NCBI GenBank assembly: GCA_001942045.1
Contig: MSTD01000022.1
Location: 6,317 to 70,316, forward strand
Length of the DNA: 64,000 nt
Source of the DNA: Mycolicibacterium porcinum
Lineage (GTDB): Bacteria > Actinomycetota > Actinomycetes > Mycobacteriales > Mycobacteriaceae
Direction of reading: 5' to 3'
Position 1 is the first letter of the stretch; each line of letters begins with the position of its first letter. The notes below the pieces were generated by a model. It made no database searches. It was not told the DNA's origin and saw nothing but the letters and a program-made list of their open reading frames with translations. Made by a program: the position numbers and the translations under genes. Positions 17,965 through 26,214 of this stretch are shown one piece after another.

Positions 17965-19383
17965 CTAGTCCCCAGCCCCGGCGAGCGCCCGCTGGACAAC
18001 CGCTTTGCGTTCTTCGATCGCGCGACCGATGTCCTGTAACAACACCGGGTTCCGCAGCACGAGCGCCTCGATGTGTTCGCGGTCCACCTGCACCGCGACG
18101 ACTTCGTCCTGTGCCCGGGCCGATGCCAGTACCGGTTCGCGGGTCAACGTGCTCTGACCCAGGTAGTCCCCGCGCTCCAGGGTCCGGACGGCGACCGGAG
18201 TGTCGTCGTCCGTGCTCGCGGCAAGACGAACCCGGCCGGTCACCACGAACGTCATGCGTGTGGGCACTTCGCCGGCGAACTCCAGCGTCTCGTCGGTCCC
18301 GTACCGAACGATCCGCATATGGGGTAAGAGAACCTCCTGGTCGGTGCGCCCGATCCGCAACGACTGGCGCAACACCGACGCGGCGTCCTCGGTCACCTCC
18401 GGACCGGGGAAACCGTCGGTGTCCTCGCCGACGCCGTCGAGGTGCAACCCGGCTCGCCGCGACGCGTACCACAGCCAGCGCAGGAACGTCGACCGCGCTG
18501 CCGCATCCTCGCCCGTCCTGCGCAGCGGAATCGTGGTGGTGTACTCGCCGCCTGCCTGCTCGGCGACCTCGGGTACGGCGTCGGGCCGCAACTGCGGCAA
18601 CTGTCCGCCCACCTGCGCCAGCACCGCACACACCTGATCGGGCGGGTCCGATGGAGAGAAGGTAGTGACCACCTCCATCGAGCGGCCGCCGCGCGGCAGG
18701 CTCAGATTGATGAACCAGTCTGTGGCCAGCAGCGAGTTCGGCAGCACGTACACACCGCTGCCGGAGTCGAGATGGGTTGCTCGCCAATTCACTTCGATCA
18801 CCCGGCCGCCGCCCGGGATCAAGCGGGTGGCCACCGTGTCGCCCAGATGGAAGGGCTGCTCGAACAGCACCAGCAACCCGGAAATGATCTGTCCGACCGA
18901 GTTCTGCAGGACCAGGCCCAACACGATGGAACCGACGCCGAGGGCGGCGAACAGGCCGCCGACGTTGGCGCCCCAGATCCAGGCGAAGATCACCGCGATC
19001 CCGACCGCGATCACCACGAACCGCGCGACGTCGAGGAAGATCGACGGAACCCGTTGGCGCCAACTACCTTCCGGCGCGCCTTGGAACAGGGTGGCGTTGA
19101 GTCCGGACAGCAGCAGGACCAGCACCACGAACCCGAAACCGGTCGCGACGATCCGTACCGCGGTGGCCTCGGTCGCGACTTCGGTCGCCTTGACCAACAG
19201 CAGCAGCAGTGCGCCCAGCGGCAGCACGTAATTGCGGATCAAGCTCACCGGTCGGGCCAGGTAGCTGTTCCGGCGGACCAGCACGTTGTGCAGCTCGGTG
19301 AGGAACACCAGTGCCATCGGCAGCCCGACCGCGACCGCGACGGCCCACCAGAACCACGGTGCCGAGAACAGCTCGCCCGTCAT
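17965..19383 (-). CDS. MscS channel with C-terminal cyclic-nucleotide-binding domain
   Basis: A 472-residue membrane protein of the Rv2434c type. Four N-terminal helices lead to the MscS pore region, ANVGGLFAALGVGSIVLGLVLQNSVGQIISGLLVLFE (from about residue 139), and its beta domain with the conserved FHLGDTV. A C-terminal domain (about 335-450) has the cNMP-binding pattern: LEFAGEVPTRMTFVVTGRVRL, then LERGDYLGQSTLTREP, then ARAQDEVVAVQV. Gating of solute efflux by a nucleotide is inferred. The ATG overlaps the stop of the cyclase-like gene as ATGA, so sensor and channel are made together. Confidence 0.9.
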   Translation of the reverse strand: MTGELFSAPWFWWAVAVAVGLPMALVFLTELHNVLVRRNSYLARPVSLIRNYVLPLGALLLLLVKATEVATEATAVRIVATGFGFVVLVLLLSGLNATLFQGAPEGSWRQRVPSIFLDVARFVVIAVGIAVIFAWIWGANVGGLFAALGVGSIVLGLVLQNSVGQIISGLLVLFEQPFHLGDTVATRLIPGGGRVIEVNWRATHLDSGSGVYVLPNSLLATDWFINLSLPRGGRSMEVVTTFSPSDPPDQVCAVLAQVGGQLPQLRPDAVPEVAEQAGGEYTTTIPLRRTGEDAAARSTFLRWLWYASRRAGLHLDGVGEDTDGFPGPEVTEDAASVLRQSLRIGRTDQEVLLPHMRIVRYGTDETLEFAGEVPTRMTFVVTGRVRLAASTDDDTPVAVRTLERGDYLGQSTLTREPVLASARAQDEVVAVQVDREHIEALVLRNPVLLQDIGRAIEERKAVVQRALAGAGD

Positions 19384-21557
19384 TCTCGCTCCGACAGCCG
19401 CCAGACGGGTTCGTTACGTCCGTCGACCGTGATCTCGCCGGCCGCGGTGAATTGTCGCGAATCCCGGATGGTTTCGAACACTTTGGCGGTCACGTATACG
19501 CCCGGTTCCGAGAAGCCGCTCTGCACCTGATATGCGAGATTGACCGCGGCGCCCCACATGTCGTAGGCCAGGCTGGTTCGTCCGACCAGTCCGCTGGTGA
19601 CCGTTCCGGTGTTGATACCCGCCCGCAGCCGCAGGTGATTGCCGGTCTCGCCGTTGAAGCGGTCGATGATGTGCTGCATCTCGACGGCGAAGTCGACGGT
19701 GCGCCGCACGTTGTCCAGCCGCGGCACATTCAGCCCGCAGCTGGCCAGGTAGCCGTTGTGCAGTGTGCGGATCTTCTCCACGCCGAGGTTCGACGCGGCC
19801 GCATCGAACTGCCGCACAAGGTGATTGACGATGGACACCGATTCGTCCGACGACAGATTGTTGGCCAGCGCGTCCAGGCCCGCGATGTCGGCGAATATCA
19901 CCGTGACGTCCTGATGGTCCTGGGCGATGGTCTCCTCACCTTCGCGGTATCGCTGCACCACCTGTTCGGGCATGAGGGACAACAGCAAGCGGTCGTTCTC
20001 CCGGCGCTGTTCGTTGAGCAGGTCTTCCTTGATCCGCAGATTTCTGCTCATCTCGTTGAAAGCATGTGTCAGATCGCCGAATTCGTCACGCGAGATGAGC
20101 GGCAATGTGACGTCGTAGTCGCCGGCGCTGATTCGCCGTGCGCCGGCCTCGAGTTGGCGGACCGGGCGCACGAAGAGTCGAGCCAGCAGCAGCGCGGCGA
20201 TGCAGACGACGAAGATGATCACTGCCGTCGACAACACCAGCGTCCGCGTGAACGTCGCAACCGGGGCGAACGCTTCCGCTGTGTCGAGTTTCGCCACGAT
20301 GGTCCAGTTCAGACCCGGCAGTTTGACCGGGGCGTACGCCTGCAGCGTCGTGTGACCTTCGTAGTCCCGGGCGATGAGTGTCCCGCGGCGCCCCTGTAGT
20401 GCCAGACTCGCCGCATCCGTGGCCATCGGTTGCACCAGTGTCGTGCCGTGTTGCCGGATGGCCCGGTCGGCGACGTCGGCCGGGGTGCCGGCGGCCACGA
20501 CGTCGCGGCGGTAGGCGTCGGGGTTCTCGACGAACGACCGGGCATCCGACCGCATCAGGCCGTCGGGTCCGACGATGACGGTCTCGCCCGTCGTCCCCAG
20601 TCCGGCAGCTTCCCATTTCCCGTCGAACGTCATGACCCGATTGAGTTTCGAGATGGGTAGTTGGAACGCGAGAACGCCCTGGATGCCGGCCGCGGGACCG
20701 ACCGGCGAAACGATCCAGGCTGCCGGTTCGGCAGAGGGCCGGTAGTCGCCGAAGTCGGTGATCGCGACGTGGTCCAGCGAGTTGGAGTTCAGCGCCTCCC
20801 GGTACGCACCGGTGAGGTTGCTGGCGCGATACGGGCCGTTGAGGATGTTGGTTCCCAGGTCGACGCCCTTGTAGGCCGAGTAGACGACGTTGCCCCGGGT
20901 ATCGATCAGCAGGGCGTCGCCGAACTCGAACTTTCTGACGATCGTGGCGAAATAGTCGTTGAAGCGGGCGTTGGCGGCCGACCAGGCGCTGCCGTCGCGC
21001 GCGTCGGCGAGCTCGACCGCGGCGTTCCGGTCCGTGCTCGGGGCGGTGTAGTGCGCCTGCAGGTACCGCTGTGGGGTCGACGACGGGAGGAGCGCGTCGA
21101 TGTCGACCTCGGAGTCGTCGCCGGAGGCACCGTCGCCATGCGGTGCGAACTCCCGCGCGTAGCGATCGACCAACGATTGTTGTTCGCGGGGGCTGATATT
21201 CGCAGTGCCGAGCTCGGCAAACCCTGCGGTGAACGCGCGCATCGCATCTTCGGCCGTGGCGCCGCGCGTGTAGACCGCCATCGAATTCGTCAGGTTCCCC
21301 ACCGTGGCCTCGAGGTGGCGGGCCTGCGATTCACGGATCTCGGTCAGCCGTTCGAACACGGAGTCGCGCAGCGATTCACGGCCCGACCGGTAACCGATGA
21401 ATCCCACCACGGCGGCGGACAGGACGCTCGTCAACAGCAGCATGAGCAGCAGCTTGGACTGGATACTCACCCGGGACAGCGTCGTACGCCGCGGCCCCTT
21501 CCGTTTCGTCGCGTTGTCGGTTTCGATGCGGGTCACAGGTTCGTCGGCTGATGTCAT
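19380..21557 (-). CDS. Cyclase-like receptor, probably catalytically degenerate (Rv2435c type)
   Basis: A 725-residue membrane receptor. A helix at about 36-56 and another at 437-460 enclose a ~380-residue extracellular sensor domain. A HAMP domain (about 461-515), a short coiled coil and a class III nucleotide cyclase domain (about 548-715) follow. The first metal Asp is present (FADIAG, Asp557). The second is replaced (LHNGYLASCG, Asn601 where GD is expected), the purine lysine position is Arg597, and the transition-state arginine is Gln677 in VNLAYQ. It may therefore not make cAMP normally. It is coupled by ATGA overlap to the cNMP-domain MscS channel. Confidence 0.9.
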   Translation of the reverse strand: MTSADEPVTRIETDNATKRKGPRRTTLSRVSIQSKLLLMLLLTSVLSAAVVGFIGYRSGRESLRDSVFERLTEIRESQARHLEATVGNLTNSMAVYTRGATAEDAMRAFTAGFAELGTANISPREQQSLVDRYAREFAPHGDGASGDDSEVDIDALLPSSTPQRYLQAHYTAPSTDRNAAVELADARDGSAWSAANARFNDYFATIVRKFEFGDALLIDTRGNVVYSAYKGVDLGTNILNGPYRASNLTGAYREALNSNSLDHVAITDFGDYRPSAEPAAWIVSPVGPAAGIQGVLAFQLPISKLNRVMTFDGKWEAAGLGTTGETVIVGPDGLMRSDARSFVENPDAYRRDVVAAGTPADVADRAIRQHGTTLVQPMATDAASLALQGRRGTLIARDYEGHTTLQAYAPVKLPGLNWTIVAKLDTAEAFAPVATFTRTLVLSTAVIIFVVCIAALLLARLFVRPVRQLEAGARRISAGDYDVTLPLISRDEFGDLTHAFNEMSRNLRIKEDLLNEQRRENDRLLLSLMPEQVVQRYREGEETIAQDHQDVTVIFADIAGLDALANNLSSDESVSIVNHLVRQFDAAASNLGVEKIRTLHNGYLASCGLNVPRLDNVRRTVDFAVEMQHIIDRFNGETGNHLRLRAGINTGTVTSGLVGRTSLAYDMWGAAVNLAYQVQSGFSEPGVYVTAKVFETIRDSRQFTAAGEITVDGRNEPVWRLSERE

Positions 21558-21619
21558 AGACCTTCTTCACGTTAGCCTGCGACACTTGCCGAGAACACCG
21601 GTGGAGAGAACTCGCTGAG

Positions 21620-22066
21620 ATGACACCTGCTGATACTTACGGCCTGCAACGCTTCGTGACAGCGCAGGACCCTGTCTACCCAGCGGTTCTCGCCGAGCTG
21701 CGGGAAGGCAGAAAACGCAGCCACTGGATCTGGTTCATCTTCCCGCAGCTGCGCGGGCTGGGCCGCAGCCCGACCGCTGCCCACTACGGCATCGCGTCGG
21801 CCGAGGAAGCGCGTGCCTACCTGGCCCATCCGACGCTGGGGCCGCGGCTGCGGGAATGCACCACGCTGGTGACGCAGATCGACGGGCGGACCGCCGAGCA
21901 GATCTTCGGCTGGCCGGACTGGCTGAAGGTGCGTTCCTGCATGACGTTGTTCGCCGAGGTCGCCGCGGACCCGGCCGAGCGGGCTGAGTTCCAGGCCGTG
22001 CTGGACAAGTTCTATGACGGGCTGGAAGATCACGCGACGCTCGAATTGCTCAGTGCGGCTGGATGA
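21620..22066 (+). CDS. DUF1810 family protein
   Basis: A 148-residue cytoplasmic protein that covers the whole DUF1810 domain: LQRFVTAQDPVYPAVLAEL at the start, GRKRSHWIWFIFPQLRGLG around residues 29-47, and ADDR-like helices before the conserved DWLKVRSCMTLF near residue 98. The domain is related to the calpastatin-like/YbiA-neighbour group and has no proven function. It is monocistronic and overlaps the end of the convergent glycosidase gene by 17 bp. Confidence 0.9.
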   Translation: MTPADTYGLQRFVTAQDPVYPAVLAELREGRKRSHWIWFIFPQLRGLGRSPTAAHYGIASAEEARAYLAHPTLGPRLRECTTLVTQIDGRTAEQIFGWPDWLKVRSCMTLFAEVAADPAERAEFQAVLDKFYDGLEDHATLELLSAAG

Positions 22067-23327
22067 TCAACCAGCCGTGCGGCGGCACCTCGGTGTGGCC
22101 GATGTCCGCCTGCGGTGGCGCGCCCGACCCCGCGATCACCCGTCCCGGTCCCGCCCCGAGCTCTGGCAGTGACAGCGGCAGCGGCGCCTCATCGATGTTG
22201 AGCGCGACGATCAGCGAGTCGGAGCCCGCGCCGGTCCGGTAGACGTAGCCGGTGTTGGTCAGCAGCACCGGTGTCGTCGTCGCGGTGTGCAGCCACGGAT
22301 GCCGGCGGCGCAGTCCGATCAGGTACTGGTGCAGCCGCAGTGCATCGGAATCATCTGGTGCAGTGGTGAATTCCGGCCGTACCGCGTCGTCGCCGCCGCG
22401 GCGTTCCTCTTTGACACCGCGGTAAGCGGACTCGTCGCCGGCATAGATGCTCGGAGTTCCGCCGGTGGTCAGCAGAAGCACCAGTGCGTGCTCTAGATGC
22501 GCGGAATTCTGCAGCCGGCTGGCGATCCGGGTCACGTCGTGGTTGCCCACGAAGGTCAGCGGCACGAAGGTCTCGAGGAAGTCGTTGTGCCGCTTCAGCG
22601 CCCAGTCCAGTTCGTGGAAGTTGCCGTCGTTGAGGCTGCTCCAGATGGCCTTCCACAGCTCGTACTGGGTCACCGAGTCGAACGTGGCGGCCCGGACGGT
22701 GGCGGCGTAGTCGCCGTGGATCACCTCGCCGAGGAACCAGGCGTCGGGGAACTCCCGGCGTACCGACGGCAATACCTGCGCCCAGAACGCGTCGGGCACC
22801 GCGTAGGCGGCATCGAGGCGCCAGCCGTCGGCGCCGCGGCGCAACCAGTGCGCCATCACCTCGGCCGTGTAGGCCACCACCTCCGGGTTGGCATGGTTGA
22901 GCGTGATCAGCTCGCCGTGCCCTTCAAAGGTGCCGAAATCGTTGCCCCGCTTCTGAAACCATGAGGCGTCCCCGTCGCGGTACCGGGCGAAATCGGTGCC
23001 CACGTGGTTGAACACGCCGTCGAGCAGGATGCGCAGCCCGCGCGACCGGGCCTCGGCCACCAGGTGATCGAAGTCGTCGTCGTCGCCCAGGCGAGGGTCG
23101 ATACGGAAGTGGTCGGTGGTGTCGTAACCATGGGTCCGTGACGCGAAGATCGGGCCGAGCGCGACGCCGGAGGCGCCGAGTTGCACGGCATGATCGAGCC
23201 ATCCGACGATGCGGCGCAGCCGGTGTTCGTCGGCGGAGGGTGGTGGGTCGGCGGGGAACGCGCCGACGAAACCCAATGGGTAGATCTGCCACCAGATGGC
23301 GTGCGCGACCCAGGCCGGCTCAGGCAC
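22050..23327 (-). CDS. GH13 alpha-amylase-family glycosidase
   Basis: A 425-residue GH13 enzyme. The conserved regions are present: DGVFNHVG (103-110), GWRLDAAY with nucleophile Asp172, FLGEVIHG with acid/base Glu201, and FVGNHDV with transition-state Asp264. The protein has no signal peptide, so it acts on cytoplasmic alpha-glucans or maltodextrins. Specificity cannot be read safely. It starts with a GTG at 23327 that overlaps the last bases of the upstream deaminase gene by 8 bp, so the two are probably co-translated. Confidence 0.9.
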   Translation of the reverse strand: MPEPAWVAHAIWWQIYPLGFVGAFPADPPPSADEHRLRRIVGWLDHAVQLGASGVALGPIFASRTHGYDTTDHFRIDPRLGDDDDFDHLVAEARSRGLRILLDGVFNHVGTDFARYRDGDASWFQKRGNDFGTFEGHGELITLNHANPEVVAYTAEVMAHWLRRGADGWRLDAAYAVPDAFWAQVLPSVRREFPDAWFLGEVIHGDYAATVRAATFDSVTQYELWKAIWSSLNDGNFHELDWALKRHNDFLETFVPLTFVGNHDVTRIASRLQNSAHLEHALVLLLTTGGTPSIYAGDESAYRGVKEERRGGDDAVRPEFTTAPDDSDALRLHQYLIGLRRRHPWLHTATTTPVLLTNTGYVYRTGAGSDSLIVALNIDEAPLPLSLPELGAGPGRVIAGSGAPPQADIGHTEVPPHGWLIIQPH

Positions 23328-23799
23328 GAAACTTCGCCGCGTACAGATCCTTCATGGTTGCGGCCAGTTCGCGGGCCGGGCCGTCCACCTCGATGCCGGG
23401 GGCCACCGTGGTGATCGGCAGCGGAGCCACCGGACCGGGCGGCACCCCCCACTCGGACAGCCAACCGCTCAGCTGCTCCGAGGAGGTGGCGTAGACGATC
23501 CGGCCCAGACCGACCCAGGCGTGCGCGGCGGAACACATCGGGCAGTGCTCGCCCGAGGTGTACACCGTGGCGCGGGCCCGGTCCTGCGGGCTCAGGTGCT
23601 CGACGGCCCAGCGGGCGATGGCGAATTCGGGATGCTGGGTGGAGTCCCCGTCCTTGACCCGGTTGCGGTCGCTGAACACGGTGGTTCCGGTGTGATCGAC
23701 CAGTATCGACCCGAAGGGTTCGTCGCCGTTGTCGAGTGCTTCGCGGGCGAGGTCGACACATTTGCGCAGCTGACCGAGGTCGTTCTCGCTGATGGCCAC
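23320..23799 (-). CDS. Cytidine/guanine-deaminase-fold nucleoside deaminase
   Basis: A 159-residue zinc deaminase. The zinc and catalytic residues are His56 and Glu58 (HPEFA) and Cys86/Cys89 (GEHCPMC). The HPE and PMC arrangement is that of the guanine deaminase/tRNA adenosine deaminase-like group rather than free cytidine deaminase. A likely reaction is hydrolytic deamination of a purine or cytosine base in the cytoplasm. The start is a GTG at 23799. The gene overlaps the following glycosidase gene by 8 bp; no functional link between the two is apparent. Confidence 0.88.
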   Translation of the reverse strand: MAISENDLGQLRKCVDLAREALDNGDEPFGSILVDHTGTTVFSDRNRVKDGDSTQHPEFAIARWAVEHLSPQDRARATVYTSGEHCPMCSAAHAWVGLGRIVYATSSEQLSGWLSEWGVPPGPVAPLPITTVAPGIEVDGPARELAATMKDLYAAKFRA

Positions 23800-23835
23800 G
23801 GACGCGAGTTTACGCCCGCGCCGAGGCCAGGCCCC

Positions 23836-25569
23836 TCAGTCGTGGCCGCAACACGGGCTGGCCACCTCGAGGCGGCACGCGCAGGAGGCGTGCACCGCGA
23901 CGTCGGCACGCGCCTGGGCCAACTCGAGTTGCTGTCCGATGATGACGGCCTCGGCGTCGCGGCCCAGCCGGCGAAGACATTCGTGGTAGCCGTGCAGACT
24001 CCACACGTTGTTCGGGTGGTGGCTGGACCGGCTCAGGGTGGGGTCGAGGCCCAGGTCGGCGGCGTAGACGCGGGCGGCTTCCTCGACCTGGCCTTGTTCG
24101 AGCAGCAGCGCGCCGTAGGCATGCCGGGTCGGCTGCATCCATCCCCAGGGTTCGTCGTAGGGGAGGGCATCGTCGAGTTCGATGGCGCGCCGCAGGTAGC
24201 CGAAGGCCGTGTCGTAATCGCCTTCCCGGTAGGCGATTTCACCGTTCAGCATCTGCTCGGCGATGGCCAGGATGTCCAGGCTGGTGTTGTTGAACAGGTA
24301 GCGCGTGTCGGGGATCCGGCGGTAGGCGTCCAGGAACTTGTCCTGCTCGGCACGGGCTTGCTCCACCTGCCCGGTCGCCGCGTAGGCGACGCCGCGGCCG
24401 TAGTGGATGGTCGCGGCAGTGGTGCAGTACAGCTCGGGATCGGCGGGCAGGGGTTCGGCGATCAGCTCGTCCCAGCGGCCGAACCGCACCAGCACGTGCA
24501 CCCGCAGGGGAACGAAGGCCTCCAGCCAGTCCGCCATGGGCGGTGAGGAGACCGAGAGCACCTCGGGCGTCAGTTGAGCCGCCAGCTCCTCAGCGGCGGC
24601 CAGGGCGATCTGCGAACTGCCTTCGAACATGGCCGAATACACCACGAAATGCAGGTCGTGTGCCCGGTAGAGCGAATAGAAGTTCAGCGCCCCCTCGCGG
24701 GCGACGAACTTCCTGTCGGCTTGTACCGCAGCGAGATTGGCGGTCACCGAGTTGCGGTAGTCACCGCACAGCACGTCGATGTGGCTGGCCATGTGTTGCA
24801 GATGCCCCGCGTCGGGGACCAACCCGCGCAACAGGTCGGCGGCCGGCAGCGCGGCCTGCGGGGTGGTCGACATCTCCATGGCGTGGATGTAGAGGTGCAG
24901 CACGCCTGGGTGCTGCCGTCCGGCGGTGGTGGCCAATGCCGTGTCGAGGATCCGCTTCGCCTCCACCACACGAGATCCCGGGGCGGGCTCACCGGTCCGG
25001 CCGTCCCACAATGCCCACGCCGTGACGTTGAGCAGGGCGTCGGCGGCCAGGGTCTGCACGTCGATGTCGTCGGGATAGGCCGCGGCCAGCGCGGTCATCG
25101 CGTCCGCGTACGCGGCGTGCCCCGCGGTCAGAGCTTCCGAGTCCTCGGGGTCGTCGGTCGGAAATCGCTTGTGCAGCGCGCTGATCAGGCCGCGTTCCAG
25201 GTCCGAGGCGCGGCCGGTGCCGGCCCGCGCGAGTTCGGCCCGGGCCCGGGTCAGCGACGTGCTCAGGTCGGTCGGGTCGAACGCGTCCCAGGCCTTGTTG
25301 TAGTTGGGTCCGACCGCGTAGGCGATACCCCAGCGGGCCGGCGCGAGATCCGGGTCGAGCTGCAGCGCCCGCTCGAAGCACCGGATGGCCTCCTCGTGGT
25401 TGAAGGCATATGACCAGACCATGCCGCGGTCGAACCAGATCTGCGCCGGCGGCGAGGGCGTGTCCGTCGGCCGGTGGTAGTTCCCGAGCCGGTAATAGGG
25501 TTCGGTCTGGGCGGGATCCGTCACGAGGCTGACGGTACCCGGGTGGCTCGACACCGGCGTGTCGAACAT
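23836..25569 (-). CDS. Tetratricopeptide-repeat protein with Cys-rich C-terminus
   Basis: A 577-residue soluble protein built of TPR-like helical pairs. Clear repeats are WSYAFNHEEAIRCFERALQLDPDLAPA near residue 53 and GEIAYREGDYDTAFGYLRRAIELDDALPY near residue 445. It has no enzymatic motif. The last 15 residues contain four cysteines and a histidine (CACRL then CCGHD), which could bind a metal. The ATG at 25569 lies inside a KstR-like box shared with the divergent thioesterase; a GTG at 25524 is an alternative start. I take it to be a scaffold or binding protein of unknown partner. Confidence 0.8.
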   Translation of the reverse strand: MFDTPVSSHPGTVSLVTDPAQTEPYYRLGNYHRPTDTPSPPAQIWFDRGMVWSYAFNHEEAIRCFERALQLDPDLAPARWGIAYAVGPNYNKAWDAFDPTDLSTSLTRARAELARAGTGRASDLERGLISALHKRFPTDDPEDSEALTAGHAAYADAMTALAAAYPDDIDVQTLAADALLNVTAWALWDGRTGEPAPGSRVVEAKRILDTALATTAGRQHPGVLHLYIHAMEMSTTPQAALPAADLLRGLVPDAGHLQHMASHIDVLCGDYRNSVTANLAAVQADRKFVAREGALNFYSLYRAHDLHFVVYSAMFEGSSQIALAAAEELAAQLTPEVLSVSSPPMADWLEAFVPLRVHVLVRFGRWDELIAEPLPADPELYCTTAATIHYGRGVAYAATGQVEQARAEQDKFLDAYRRIPDTRYLFNNTSLDILAIAEQMLNGEIAYREGDYDTAFGYLRRAIELDDALPYDEPWGWMQPTRHAYGALLLEQGQVEEAARVYAADLGLDPTLSRSSHHPNNVWSLHGYHECLRRLGRDAEAVIIGQQLELAQARADVAVHASCACRLEVASPCCGHD

Positions 25570-25575
25570 GTTCTA
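25562..25575. promoter_or_regulatory. KstR-like operator between TPR and thioesterase genes
   Basis: TCGAACATGTTCTA fits the KstR pattern TnnAACnnGTTnnA at every fixed position and contains the palindrome GAACATGTTC. It lies 8 bp before the thioesterase start and overlaps the apparent start of the divergent TPR gene, so it could control both. KstR is the mycobacterial repressor of cholesterol catabolism. Confidence 0.5.
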
Positions 25576-25583
25576 GTTCACCA

Positions 25584-26213
25584 ATGCCGGGATATACCCA
25601 TGCCGAGGGTCTCACTTCCGCCGATGTGCAGCATCTGCGGTCGGTGTGGGCGCCGCTGGCCGAGTCCGTGCGGGCTCTGATCGACGCCAGTATCCGCTCG
25701 CAGGTCGACGCCGACGAGGTCGCCGCCGTGCGGGCCCAGATCGACGACGCGACCGCGCGGTTGCGGGCCAACCAGCTCGACGGGCCGTTCGGAGTCCAGT
25801 TCACCCCCGACGGGGACCGGATGCCGTGGGGCAACCCGGCGATCGGCATCCGCAATCCGATCGCGCCGCCGCTGGTGATGGTCAAGGACGCCGACGGCGG
25901 TGTGCATACGGATTTCCGTCTCGGCGCCGCCTATGAGGGGCCGCCGGGGCATGTCCACGGCGGCATGGTGGCCATGGTGCTCGATCACGTGCTGGGGGAG
26001 GTGGCGGCCAGCGACTCGGACCGTCCGCGGTTCACCGGCACGCTGACCATCCGATATCTGCGGGCCACCCCGCTGGGCGATTTGCACGCCGAGGGCCGGA
26101 TCACTCGTACGGACGGCATCAAAGCCTATGCCTCCGGCCATGTTTCCGATGCCGACGGGATCACCGCCGAGGCCGAAGGAGTTTTCATCTTGCCGAAATG
26201 GGCACGCGGGTGA
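25584..26213 (+). CDS. Hotdog-fold acyl-CoA thioesterase (PaaI/THEM4-like)
   Basis: A 209-residue protein whose second half is a hotdog domain: GAAYEGPPGHVHGGMVAMVLDHVLGEVA (about residues 113-140) carries the HGG motif of the PaaI/THEM4 group, followed by LTIRYLRATPLG and AEGRIT strands. The N-terminal ~70 residues are helical. It probably hydrolyses an acyl-CoA thioester in the cytoplasm. A KstR-like box just upstream suggests a role in sterol or fatty-acyl turnover. The gene ends one base before the end of the convergent FUSC gene. Confidence 0.87.
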   Translation: MPGYTHAEGLTSADVQHLRSVWAPLAESVRALIDASIRSQVDADEVAAVRAQIDDATARLRANQLDGPFGVQFTPDGDRMPWGNPAIGIRNPIAPPLVMVKDADGGVHTDFRLGAAYEGPPGHVHGGMVAMVLDHVLGEVAASDSDRPRFTGTLTIRYLRATPLGDLHAEGRITRTDGIKAYASGHVSDADGITAEAEGVFILPKWARG

Positions 26214-26214
26214 G

